Part shown: positions 1 to 5,908 of the stretch, in pieces
How the letters are laid out: every line of letters starts with the position of its first letter
How positions within the stretch are numbered: the first letter of the stretch is position 1
NCBI RefSeq assembly: GCF_937976265.1
Contig: NZ_CALJRX010000273.1
Location: 1-11,868 of the forward strand
Origin: an uncultured Haemophilus sp.
GTDB taxonomy: Bacteria > Pseudomonadota > Gammaproteobacteria > Enterobacterales > Pasteurellaceae
Direction: 5' to 3'
Length of the DNA stretch: 11,868 nucleotides
Notes under the pieces: generated by a model
Database searches by the model: none
Told to the model about the DNA's origin: nothing
Seen by the model: the letters and a program-made list of their open reading frames with translations, nothing else
Position numbers and translations under genes: made by a program

Positions 1-278
1 AAGAAGGCTATTTATGGCCAATTAACGCTGAACAACAAGGTACGCCTCAACAAGTGCGTAAACTTATCGATTTAGTGAAAAAAAATCATATTCCAGTGGT
101 ATTTAGTGAAAGTACTGTGTCAGCCAAACCTGCTCAACAGGTAGCAAAAGAAAGTGGAGCCAAATACGGTGGCGTGCTTTATGTCGATTCCCTTTCTGCT
201 GCTGATGGCCCTGTACCGACTTATATCGATTTGCTCAATGTCACTGTATCTACCATTGTGAAAGGATTTGAAAAATAA
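1..278 (+). CDS. yfeA: Metal ABC transporter periplasmic substrate-binding protein, C-terminal part (YfeA/SitA type)
   Basis: This is the carboxy-terminal end of a cluster A-I (ZnuA/SitA/YfeA/PsaA-like) metal-binding protein, which captures Mn(II) or Fe(II) in the periplasm and delivers it to the permease. The reading frame is open from base 3 and starts EGYLWPINAEQQGTPQQVRK, so the Met at base 54 is internal (a GTG Val codon) and the true start lies upstream of the window. Visible family features are the GTPQQVRKLI helix, the segment IPVVFSESTVSAKPAQQVAKE, whose ESTVS stretch carries a conserved metal-site region, and the terminal domain with YVDSLSAADGP, where the Asp in this loop is typically a metal ligand. 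The stop codon overlaps the ATG of the ATPase gene by one base (TAATG), indicating translational coupling in a four-gene operon. About 91 residues are visible of roughly 290 expected. Iron versus manganese preference cannot be read from the sequence. Confidence 0.9.
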   Translation, partial: EGYLWPINAEQQGTPQQVRKLIDLVKKNHIPVVFSESTVSAKPAQQVAKESGAKYGGVLYVDSLSAADGPVPTYIDLLNVTVSTIVKGFEK

Positions 279-1174
279 TGACCGCACTTTCCGCTTCTAT
301 TTCCGTTAATGATGTAACCGTGCGTTACAACAACGGGCATACTGCAATTTATGATGTTTCTTTCGAATTACAGGGGGGAACCATCTGTGCCCTTGTCGGC
401 GTAAATGGAAGCGGAAAATCAACGCTATTCAAAAGCATCATGGGCTTAATTAAACCACAGCAAGGCAACATTGCGCTTTGTGGTTTGCCAATTAATCGAG
501 CGTTGAAACAAAATTTGGTTGCCTATGTGCCGCAAGCGGAAGAAGTCGATTGGCAATTCCCCGTCTCCGTTTATGACGTCGTTATGATGGGACGCTACGG
601 CTATATGAATTTCCTACGCATTCCAAAGGCTGAAGACAAACAAAAAGTGCTCGAAGCGATGCAACGAGTAAACATCGAGCATTTAGCTGAACGACAAATC
701 GGCGAGCTTTCTGGTGGACAGAAAAAACGCGTATTTTTGGCTCGAGCATTAGCACAACAAAGTAAGATTATCTTACTCGATGAGCCTTTTACAGGTGTGG
801 ATGTTAAAACCGAAAATGCCATTGTGGAACTCCTTCGCCAATTACGTGCTGAAGGCCATTTAATTTTAGTCTCTACCCACAATTTAGGCTCTGTACCCGA
901 TTTCTGTGACCAAGTGGTAATGATTAACCGTACTGTGATTGCTGCCGGTAAAACAGAAGAGACATTCAATCAGCATAATTTGGAAAAAGTCTTTGGTGGT
1001 GTATTACGACACATCAAATTATTGGGTGAAGATCTGCATAATGATGAAGATAAACGTGCTGTCACCGTGCTTACGGATGATGAACGCCCTGTTGTCTTCT
1101 ATGGCGAAACCAAAAATGATCCGCCTGCAACGGCTGTAAAATCCTGTCGTTTGCCTCCGTCCGACAAGGAATAA
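278..1174 (+). CDS. yfeB: Metal ABC transporter ATP-binding protein (YfeB/SitB type)
   Basis: This is the cytoplasmic ATPase that powers the iron/manganese importer. All ABC motifs are intact over 298 residues: Walker A GVNGSGKST (41-49), Q-loop Gln86 in YVPQ, signature LSGGQ (144-148), Walker B IILLDEP (164-170), D-loop GVD (173-175) and switch His201 in STHN. The motif YGYMNFLRIP after the Q-loop is typical of the Mn/Fe/Zn ABC ATPase subfamily. After about residue 240 there is a roughly 55-residue hydrophilic tail (LLGEDLHNDEDKRAVTVLTDDERPV), which is also usual for YfeB-type proteins of about 295 residues. The ATG overlaps the substrate-binding-protein stop by one base and is followed directly by an uptake sequence that encodes T-A-L. 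The first permease starts 3 bases after the stop. The subfamily is certain; the yfeB rather than sitB name is by analogy. Confidence 0.95.
   Translation: MTALSASISVNDVTVRYNNGHTAIYDVSFELQGGTICALVGVNGSGKSTLFKSIMGLIKPQQGNIALCGLPINRALKQNLVAYVPQAEEVDWQFPVSVYDVVMMGRYGYMNFLRIPKAEDKQKVLEAMQRVNIEHLAERQIGELSGGQKKRVFLARALAQQSKIILLDEPFTGVDVKTENAIVELLRQLRAEGHLILVSTHNLGSVPDFCDQVVMINRTVIAAGKTEETFNQHNLEKVFGGVLRHIKLLGEDLHNDEDKRAVTVLTDDERPVVFYGETKNDPPATAVKSCRLPPSDKE
281..289 (-). repeat. DNA uptake signal sequence (Hin type), minus orientation
   Basis: Exact ACCGCACTT, directly after the ATG of the ABC ATPase gene, where it encodes T-A-L. It is a recognition site for natural transformation in Pasteurellaceae. 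Confidence 0.9.
1166..1170 (+). promoter_or_regulatory. Ribosome binding site of the first permease gene
   Basis: AAGGA lies inside the last codons of the ATPase gene, 7 bases before the ATG at 1178. It fixes that start and shows the permease has its own translation signal rather than relying only on coupling. Confidence 0.7.
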
Positions 1175-1177
1175 GTC

Positions 1178-2029
1178 ATGCTTGAATATTTACTGGAACC
1201 TTTCTCCTATGAATATATGCAAAAAGCCATGTGGATAAGTGCCACAGTTGGTGGCATTTGTGCCTTTCTTTCTGCCTATTTAATGTTGAAAGGCTGGTCA
1301 TTAATTGGCGACGCGCTCTCTCATTCCGTGGTTCCGGGTGTGGCGATAGCTTATGCCTTTTCACTCCCCTATGCTTTAGGTGCTTTTTTTGCCGGAATTT
1401 TGGCGGCAATTTCCATTTTATGGATCAAATCCATTTCTAAACTCAAAGAAGATGCCGTTATCGGCTTTATTTTCAGCACATTCTTTGCCTTGGGATTGTT
1501 GATTATTTCTCTGAATCCAACTTCAATAAATGTGCAAAATATTATTCTCGGTAATATCCTCGGGATTGCCGATGAAGATATTTATCAAGTCGCCATCATT
1601 ATGTTGATTTGCTTGGTTTTATTACTTATTTTTTGGAAGGATCTGTTACTGATTTTCTTTGATGAAACACAAGCAATAACAGTTGGGCTTTCGCCGCTGT
1701 TTTACAAAGTTCTCTTTTTTACACTCTTAAGTGCTTGTGTCGTTGCGGCATTACAAACTGTCGGGGCGATTTTAGTGATTGCCATGGTAATCACACCAGG
1801 CGCAACTGCCTATTTACTCACAGATAAATTCAAAACTCTTATCAAAATTGCCGTAGCATTAGGCGTAATCACTGGTTTCGTTGGTGTCTATTTAAGCTAT
1901 TATCTGGATGGCGCAACCGGTGGTGTCATCGTAACATTGCAAACCTTGTTATTTTTATTGGCTTTTCTATTCTCGCCTAAATACGGATTAATGAGTCAAA
2001 AACGACGTAAGGCGGTGGCCCATGAATGA
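1178..2029 (+). CDS. yfeC: Metal ABC transporter permease 1 (YfeC/SitC type)
   Basis: This is an ABC-3 family inner-membrane permease of 283 residues that forms part of the metal channel. It is strongly hydrophobic, with about eight predicted membrane segments (roughly 18-36, 52-84, 95-112, 135-155, 178-205, 220-240 and 245-265). The family signature LKGWSLIGDALSHSVVPG is at 37-54, with Gly-Asp-Ala at 44-46 and His49. The conserved VITPGATAYLL segment is at 204-214, near the loop that contacts the ATPase. It is paralogous to the next gene. The last 8 bases overlap the start of that gene (ATGAATGA), so the two permeases are probably made in matched amounts and act as a heterodimer, as known for Yfe and Sit systems. 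The basic tail after the last helix (SQKRRKAVAHE) is consistent with a cytoplasmic C-terminus. Confidence 0.93.
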   Translation: MLEYLLEPFSYEYMQKAMWISATVGGICAFLSAYLMLKGWSLIGDALSHSVVPGVAIAYAFSLPYALGAFFAGILAAISILWIKSISKLKEDAVIGFIFSTFFALGLLIISLNPTSINVQNIILGNILGIADEDIYQVAIIMLICLVLLLIFWKDLLLIFFDETQAITVGLSPLFYKVLFFTLLSACVVAALQTVGAILVIAMVITPGATAYLLTDKFKTLIKIAVALGVITGFVGVYLSYYLDGATGGVIVTLQTLLFLLAFLFSPKYGLMSQKRRKAVAHE

Positions 2030-2855
2030 AATATTCGCTATTTTCGTTGAGCCATTTCAATTTGCCTTCATGCAAAATGCGCTACTCACCGCATTAGTTG
2101 TTGCCATGATCTGTGCGCTACTCTCTTGCTATTTAGTGTTGAAAGGATGGTCATTGATGGGGGATGCCATTTCTCATGCTGTCCTACCCGGCATTGTCTT
2201 AGCTTTTTTAGCGGGTATTCCATTAGTGATTGGTGCATTTGTCTCAGGTATTGCCTGCGCCTTAGGGGTGGGTTATTTAAAAGAAAACAGCCGTATCAAA
2301 GAAGATACCGCGATGGGGATTGTATTTTCAGGGATGTTTGCCATTGGTTTGGTACTGTTCACTAAAATCCAAACCTCACAACATCTCACCCACATCTTAT
2401 TCGGTAACGTATTAGGTGTAAGCCGACAAGAGCTGATTCAAACAGCTATCATTGCCTTGATTATTTTTATTTTACTTGGATTAAAGCGTCGTGATTTCCT
2501 TCTCTACTGCTTTGATCCGAGCCATGCTCGCGTTGCGGGGCTCTCACCTAAATTATTGCACTATGGCTTGCTCACATTACTCGCCCTCACTATTGTGAGT
2601 ACGATGCAAGTCGTTGGGGTTATTTTGGTTGTAGCGATGCTAATTGCGCCTGGCATCACCGCGCTAACCCTGACGAATCGCTTCGATAAAATGCTTGTTA
2701 TCGCGATCATTAGTGCTGTAACTGCAAGCCTACTGGGCGTGCTACTTAGCTATCATTTTGATGCGTCCACTGGCGCGTGTATTATTTTGCTACAAGCAGC
2801 ATTTTTCTTGCTCGCATTGATTTATAGCAAGATAAAAGTGCGGTTAAATTTCTAA
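2022..2855 (+). CDS. yfeD: Metal ABC transporter permease 2 (YfeD/SitD type)
   Basis: This is the second ABC-3 family permease of the importer, 277 residues with about eight membrane segments. It carries the same landmarks as the preceding permease: LKGWSLMGDAISHAVLPG (40-57) and MLIAPGITALTL (206-217), plus SRIKEDTAMGIVFSG in place of SKLKEDAVIGFIFST. The two proteins are clearly related but well diverged, so the duplication is ancient and family-wide rather than recent. The ATG at 2022 lies inside the end of yfeC and has a purine-rich upstream stretch (AAGGCGGTGG, ending 3 bases before it), which supports both this start and translational coupling. The gene ends with an uptake sequence that encodes part of KVRLNF and is followed 3 bases later by a terminator, so this is the last gene of the operon. 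Confidence 0.93.
   Translation: MNEIFAIFVEPFQFAFMQNALLTALVVAMICALLSCYLVLKGWSLMGDAISHAVLPGIVLAFLAGIPLVIGAFVSGIACALGVGYLKENSRIKEDTAMGIVFSGMFAIGLVLFTKIQTSQHLTHILFGNVLGVSRQELIQTAIIALIIFILLGLKRRDFLLYCFDPSHARVAGLSPKLLHYGLLTLLALTIVSTMQVVGVILVVAMLIAPGITALTLTNRFDKMLVIAIISAVTASLLGVLLSYHFDASTGACIILLQAAFFLLALIYSKIKVRLNF
2836..2844 (+). repeat. DNA uptake signal sequence (Hin type), plus orientation
   Basis: Exact AAGTGCGGT followed by the A/T-rich stretch TAAATTT, as in the extended consensus. It lies at the very 3' end of the second permease gene. Confidence 0.92.
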
Positions 2856-2858
2856 ATA

Positions 2859-2888
2859 AAAAAAGCTAACATTTCTGTTAGCTTTTTT
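2859..2888. terminator. Bidirectional rho-independent terminator between yfeD and rlmC
   Basis: A perfect 13-bp stem (2859-2871 with 2876-2888) closes a TTTC loop. The core is AGCTAACA/TGTTAGCT, with A6 on one arm and T6 on the other, so it gives a hairpin plus U-tract on both strands. It lies between two convergent genes, 3 bases after the yfeD stop and 1 base beyond the rlmC stop, and serves both operons. It does not contain an uptake sequence. Confidence 0.93.
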
Positions 2889-2889
2889 A

Positions 2890-4062
2890 TTAGGAATTGA
2901 GTTCCAGCAATGTCAGTGCTTCATAATGTGCTGTATGCGGGAACATATCAAATAATTGAATTTGAGTAAGTTTATAATTGGTTAGATGCTGCAAATCTTT
3001 TCCCATGGAAATCGCATTGCAACTGGAATAAAGAATAAAGTGCGGTTGCATTTCATTGAGAAATTCTGCGAGTTCCTTTCCGATGCCTCGACGAGGTGGA
3101 TTGACGATCACCAAATCAGGTTTATTTTTATCTTGTGTTAAAGCAAAATTAGCGGCATCCAAAGATTGGAATTTAACGTTGTTTAGCCCTAACACCTGAG
3201 CGGATTGAGTCGCCGCTTGAATAGCAGATGGGGAAATTTCAATCCCGGTCAATTCCACTTCTTGTTGATGTTTATCCTGTAAAGCTTTAGCGCAATGAAG
3301 CCCAAACCCACCAACGCCACAAAAGAGATCCCAAAGTTTAGCAATTGGTAAATCCTGTACCCAATCTTGCGCCGTTGCATATAGCCCTTGTGCTACCAGT
3401 GGATTCGTTTGGAAGAAACCTTGAGGACGAATAAATAGCGGAATACCGTTAAAGCTCTCTGATAAGGTATGCTGGTCCGTCAAAAAGATTTCTTTCTCAC
3501 CTTCTAAGATTGCGGCGTGTTGAGGTTGAATATTCACACTTACCACTTCAAGTTGTGGCAATTTTTCCAATAACCCTGCAAATTCACGTTGAATTAACGA
3601 TAGTTTAGTTTCTGAACGCAATACAAAACGTAACATCAATTTCTTTGTATGTTGGCTTTCTGTAAGCAGAATATATTTCAGCTCACCTTTTTGTTTCGCT
3701 ACGTTATAAGGGACTAAGCCTGCACGTCCAATAAAATCTTTCAGAATCGGAAAGAGTTCAGCAAAGCGTTTGGGATAAAGCGGGCAATCACATAAATCCA
3801 CCGCACTTTGTGGATCATTCGGGTCTTGTAAAATACCTAGAATGGGACGTTCCACCGCGCCACTTACCACCATTTTCGCTTTATTACGAAAGGCAGACTC
3901 GGCGGAATAAAAAGGCGGATGCCAAATTAAATCATCACAATCTAATTTGGCAAGTTGTTGTTTTAGATGCTCTTCTTTCTTGGCGAGTTGCTGTTCATAA
4001 GGCATTTCAAGCCATTGACAAGAACGGCAATCGCCTTTTTGATAATGATGGCAATCAATCAT
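2890..4062 (-). CDS. rlmC: 23S rRNA (uracil(747)-C(5))-methyltransferase RlmC
   Basis: This SAM-dependent enzyme of the TrmA/RlmC/RlmD family makes m5U747 in 23S rRNA. The N-terminus carries the iron-sulphur cluster cysteines C4, C12 and C15 (CHHYQKGDCRSCQW), with the fourth probably C93 in DCPLYP. There is no TRAM domain before them, which favours RlmC over RlmD; TrmA lacks the cluster. Downstream are FFQTN (216-220), SAM motif I LWDLFCGVGGFGLHC (243-257), GIEIS (273-277), NPPRRG (321-326), the catalytic SSCN with nucleophile Cys348, and the C-terminal FPHTAHYE with the base Glu381. The length of 390 residues is close to family size. The ATG overlaps the nagZ stop (ATGA), so it is the last gene of the hinT-ycfL-nagZ-rlmC unit and ends at a bidirectional terminator. 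Two uptake sequences lie inside it. Confidence 0.94.
   Translation of the reverse strand: MIDCHHYQKGDCRSCQWLEMPYEQQLAKKEEHLKQQLAKLDCDDLIWHPPFYSAESAFRNKAKMVVSGAVERPILGILQDPNDPQSAVDLCDCPLYPKRFAELFPILKDFIGRAGLVPYNVAKQKGELKYILLTESQHTKKLMLRFVLRSETKLSLIQREFAGLLEKLPQLEVVSVNIQPQHAAILEGEKEIFLTDQHTLSESFNGIPLFIRPQGFFQTNPLVAQGLYATAQDWVQDLPIAKLWDLFCGVGGFGLHCAKALQDKHQQEVELTGIEISPSAIQAATQSAQVLGLNNVKFQSLDAANFALTQDKNKPDLVIVNPPRRGIGKELAEFLNEMQPHFILYSSCNAISMGKDLQHLTNYKLTQIQLFDMFPHTAHYEALTLLELNS
3038..3046 (+). repeat. DNA uptake signal sequence (Hin type), plus orientation
   Basis: Exact AAGTGCGGT inside rlmC. Read on the gene's strand it encodes P-H-F. Confidence 0.88.
3800..3808 (-). repeat. DNA uptake signal sequence (Hin type), minus orientation
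   Basis: Exact ACCGCACTT inside rlmC. On the gene's strand it encodes S-A-V just before the cysteine segment DLCDC. Confidence 0.88.
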
Positions 4063-5102
4063 TTAGAAGCAAGCCACTCTTGTTGAAGTGCGGTCAGTTT
4101 TTGATGATTTTCAATCCAGCGCGAAGTTTTTGTGAGTTCTGACCAATCAAAGGATTTTTGTTTAAAGAGCGATTTCAAGCGAGCTTGGCGTGCTGCGAAA
4201 TGCTCCGTTGTTTCCTCTAACTTCAGATTATCAAGCACTTGAATGACACCTTCACGCTCATTACAAAGCAATAATAAGTCACAACCAGCCTTCAAGGCTT
4301 TTTCACTGCGAGCCACAAAATCGCCCATAAAGCCTGCGCCTTTCATGCCTAAATCATCAGAGAAAATCGCCCCTTGGAAGCCCAACTGTTTACGCAAAAT
4401 CTCTTTTAACCAATAACTCGAACCGCTTGCTGGCTGGCTATCACATTGCGTATAAATCACGTGAGCCGGCATAATCGCATCAAGCTTACTTTGTTGAATC
4501 AGCTGTTGGAATGGTAAAATATCATGATTAAAAATCACTTCTTTTGCACGCTCATCATAAGGGGTTTCAAGATGAGAATCAGCTAAAACATGACCGTGTC
4601 CTGGGAAGTGTTTTCCTGTTGTTGCCATGCCCGCCTGGTGCATACCATCAATAAAAGCTGCTGCTAAATTGACCGCACTTTTTACATCACAGCCAAAACT
4701 ACGATCGCCAATCGCACGACATTCGTGACCTAAATCCAACACAGGAGCAAAACTCAAATCAATATCTAACGCCACCATTTCAGCCGCCATTTGCCAGCCC
4801 GCTTCTTTTGCTATTTGCTGTTGCTGAGTTGAATCCTTAACTAATGCCGCAAAAGCTTGCATTGCGGGTAGCTGAGTGAAACCTTCACGGAAACGTTGCA
4901 CGCGACCACCTTCTTGATCGACTGTGACCAATAAAGGCTTTTTCACTCGTTGACGAATGGATTTAATTAGCGCTTGAACTTGCTGACGATCATAAAAATT
5001 GCGGGTAAATAAAATCAAACCGGCAACTAAAGGATGTTCCAGTAATTCAACTTCTTCTTGTTTGAGTTCATGACCTTCAAGGTCAATTAATAGTGTGGAC
5101 AT
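4059..5102 (-). CDS. nagZ: Beta-N-acetylhexosaminidase NagZ
   Basis: This cytoplasmic glycoside hydrolase family 3 enzyme removes N-acetylglucosamine from GlcNAc-1,6-anhydroMurNAc-peptides during peptidoglycan recycling. Its product is the anhydromuropeptide that can act as inducer where an AmpR/AmpC system exists. It is a single TIM-barrel domain of 347 residues, the usual length for the Gram-negative form. Visible motifs are VDQEGGRVQR (61-70), KHFPGHG (164-170), the catalytic Asp/His loop D175-S-H177, and FSDDLGM (247-253) with the nucleophilic Asp of the SDD. No signal peptide is present, as expected for a cytosolic enzyme. The ATG at 5102 matches the conserved N-terminus MSTLLIDLEG. It lies 16 bases inside the end of ycfL and has no clear Shine-Dalgarno sequence, so translation probably depends on coupling. 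It overlaps rlmC by 4 bases. Confidence 0.95.
   Translation of the reverse strand: MSTLLIDLEGHELKQEEVELLEHPLVAGLILFTRNFYDRQQVQALIKSIRQRVKKPLLVTVDQEGGRVQRFREGFTQLPAMQAFAALVKDSTQQQQIAKEAGWQMAAEMVALDIDLSFAPVLDLGHECRAIGDRSFGCDVKSAVNLAAAFIDGMHQAGMATTGKHFPGHGHVLADSHLETPYDERAKEVIFNHDILPFQQLIQQSKLDAIMPAHVIYTQCDSQPASGSSYWLKEILRKQLGFQGAIFSDDLGMKGAGFMGDFVARSEKALKAGCDLLLLCNEREGVIQVLDNLKLEETTEHFAARQARLKSLFKQKSFDWSELTKTSRWIENHQKLTALQQEWLASK
4086..4094 (+). repeat. DNA uptake signal sequence (Hin type), plus orientation
   Basis: Exact AAGTGCGGT with the T-rich continuation CAGTTTTT, inside the 3' end of nagZ, where the gene strand encodes T-A-L. Confidence 0.9.
4672..4680 (-). repeat. DNA uptake signal sequence (Hin type), minus orientation
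   Basis: Exact ACCGCACTT followed by TTTTA inside nagZ. On the gene strand it encodes S-A-V in VKSAVNL. Confidence 0.9.
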
Positions 5103-5458
5103 AAACTATTGTAAGTTAAGTAAAGACGATAATTGCTACTTTCTGTGCTTGGTTTTGGTAGTTCAAACACTTTCTTCTCTTGTGGTTGCAATAAAATATT
5201 GCCTGATTGGCTTTCTTGCTGATTCGGCCAAACTTGCGTTACACCTTGCGTGTTATACCAATAAAGATGGTAAAGCACATTGAGTTGTTGCATGGTTTTA
5301 TTTTTGAAAGCTGCCGTATTATCAGACAAATCAACATCTAAAGCGGGCGCTAAATTTGCCGACATATTTAAAATTGGCTTATTGGTTCCCACAATATTTG
5401 GTGCAGATGAACAAGCCGTTAAAAATAATACCGTTGCTGTAATTAGGATCTTTTTCAT
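5087..5458 (-). CDS. ycfL: YcfL-like lipoprotein (DUF1425)
   Basis: This is a small predicted lipoprotein of 123 residues. The N-terminus MKKILITATVLFLTACSS is a lipoprotein signal peptide with lipobox LTAC, so Cys16 would be lipidated. The following Ser rather than Asp suggests sorting to the outer membrane. The mature part is about 108 residues and contains conserved-looking YHLYWYNTQGVTQVWP and LPKPSTESSNYRLYL, which match the YcfL/DUF1425 pattern. Its function is unknown. The position supports the call, since hinT-ycfL-nagZ follows the order of hinT-ycfL-lpoB-thiK-nagZ in E. coli. Its ATG overlaps the hinT stop by one base. The frame runs 16 bases into nagZ, adding a terminal TYNSLCPHY that does not look like family sequence. 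A single-base change near the A/T-rich end could have moved the stop, but this is inference only. Confidence 0.85.
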   Translation of the reverse strand: MKKILITATVLFLTACSSAPNIVGTNKPILNMSANLAPALDVDLSDNTAAFKNKTMQQLNVLYHLYWYNTQGVTQVWPNQQESQSGNILLQPQEKKVFELPKPSTESSNYRLYLTYNSLCPHY

Positions 5459-5808
5459 TATTTCACCAACATTCTACCTAAAGGTTCACCACCAACAAGA
5501 TGCATATGGATATGGAATACTTCTTGTCCACCGTGTTTATTACAATTCACGATCAAACGATAACCGTCTTCGGCAATGCCTTCTTCTTTAGCCATTTTAG
5601 CCGCGACAGTAAATAAGCGACCCAAAGTAACTTCATCTTGTTCCGTCACATCATTAACCGTTGGAATGACTTTATTTGGGATAATCAAAATATGGGTTTT
5701 CGCTTGAGGTGAAATATCTCGGAAGGCGGTCACTAATTCATCTTGATAAACAATATTGGCAGGGATTTCTTTGCGAATAATTTTGCTGAAAATGGTTTCT
5801 TGAGCCAT
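5458..5808 (-). CDS. hinT: HIT-family purine nucleoside phosphoramidase HinT
   Basis: This is a small histidine-triad hydrolase of 116 residues that cleaves adenosine/guanosine phosphoramidates and lysyl-AMP-like adducts, and acts as a cytosolic homodimer. The active-site triad HIHMHLVGG is at 99-107, with His99, His101 and His103; the middle one is the expected nucleophile. Other HinT features are the N-terminal IFSKIIRKEIPANIVYQDE, the AFRDISPQAKTHILIIPNK segment with the structural His39, and the short C-terminus GRMLVK, which differs from animal-type tails. The ATG at 5808 is preceded at 6 bases by a strong AAGGAG, confirming the start. It is the first gene of the hinT-ycfL-nagZ-rlmC operon and follows the ppiD terminator. 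A dedicated promoter would have to sit in the short gap upstream. Confidence 0.96.
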   Translation of the reverse strand: MAQETIFSKIIRKEIPANIVYQDELVTAFRDISPQAKTHILIIPNKVIPTVNDVTEQDEVTLGRLFTVAAKMAKEEGIAEDGYRLIVNCNKHGGQEVFHIHMHLVGGEPLGRMLVK

Positions 5809-5814
5809 AGTCTT

Positions 5815-5820
5815 CTCCTT
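5815..5820 (-). promoter_or_regulatory. Strong ribosome binding site of hinT
   Basis: On the minus strand the sequence reads AAGGAG, 6 bases before the hinT ATG. It is one of the best Shine-Dalgarno matches in the window and settles the start. Confidence 0.85.
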
Positions 5821-5830
5821 GTTTTATATA

Positions 5831-5860
5831 AAAAAGTGCGGTCAAAATTTACCGCACTTT
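5831..5860 (-). terminator. Rho-independent terminator of ppiD made of two inverted uptake sequences
   Basis: Two complete uptake sequences face each other: AAGTGCGGT at 5834-5842 and ACCGCACTT at 5851-5859. They form a 10-bp perfect stem (5833-5842 with 5851-5860) around the 8-base loop CAAAATTT. On the minus strand the stem is followed by T-rich TTTTT then ATATAAAAC, so the hairpin ends transcription coming from ppiD. It lies 48 bases past the ppiD stop and 22 bases before the hinT ATG. Inverted uptake-sequence pairs used as terminators are well known in Pasteurellaceae. Confidence 0.92.
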
Positions 5861-5908
5861 GCTTTTATTTTCCATCAGAAATTGATGATGAATGACATTT
5901 CAATCGGC

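Noticed and set aside
54..278. Complete small protein starting at 54
   Set aside because: The frame is open upstream to the window edge and the codon at 54 is an internal GTG. It is the end of a longer substrate-binding protein.
3796..3815. Hairpin ATCCAC...GTGGAT around an uptake sequence inside rlmC
   Set aside because: The 6-bp stem lies fully within coding sequence encoding a conserved region, has no U-tract, and is most likely chance.
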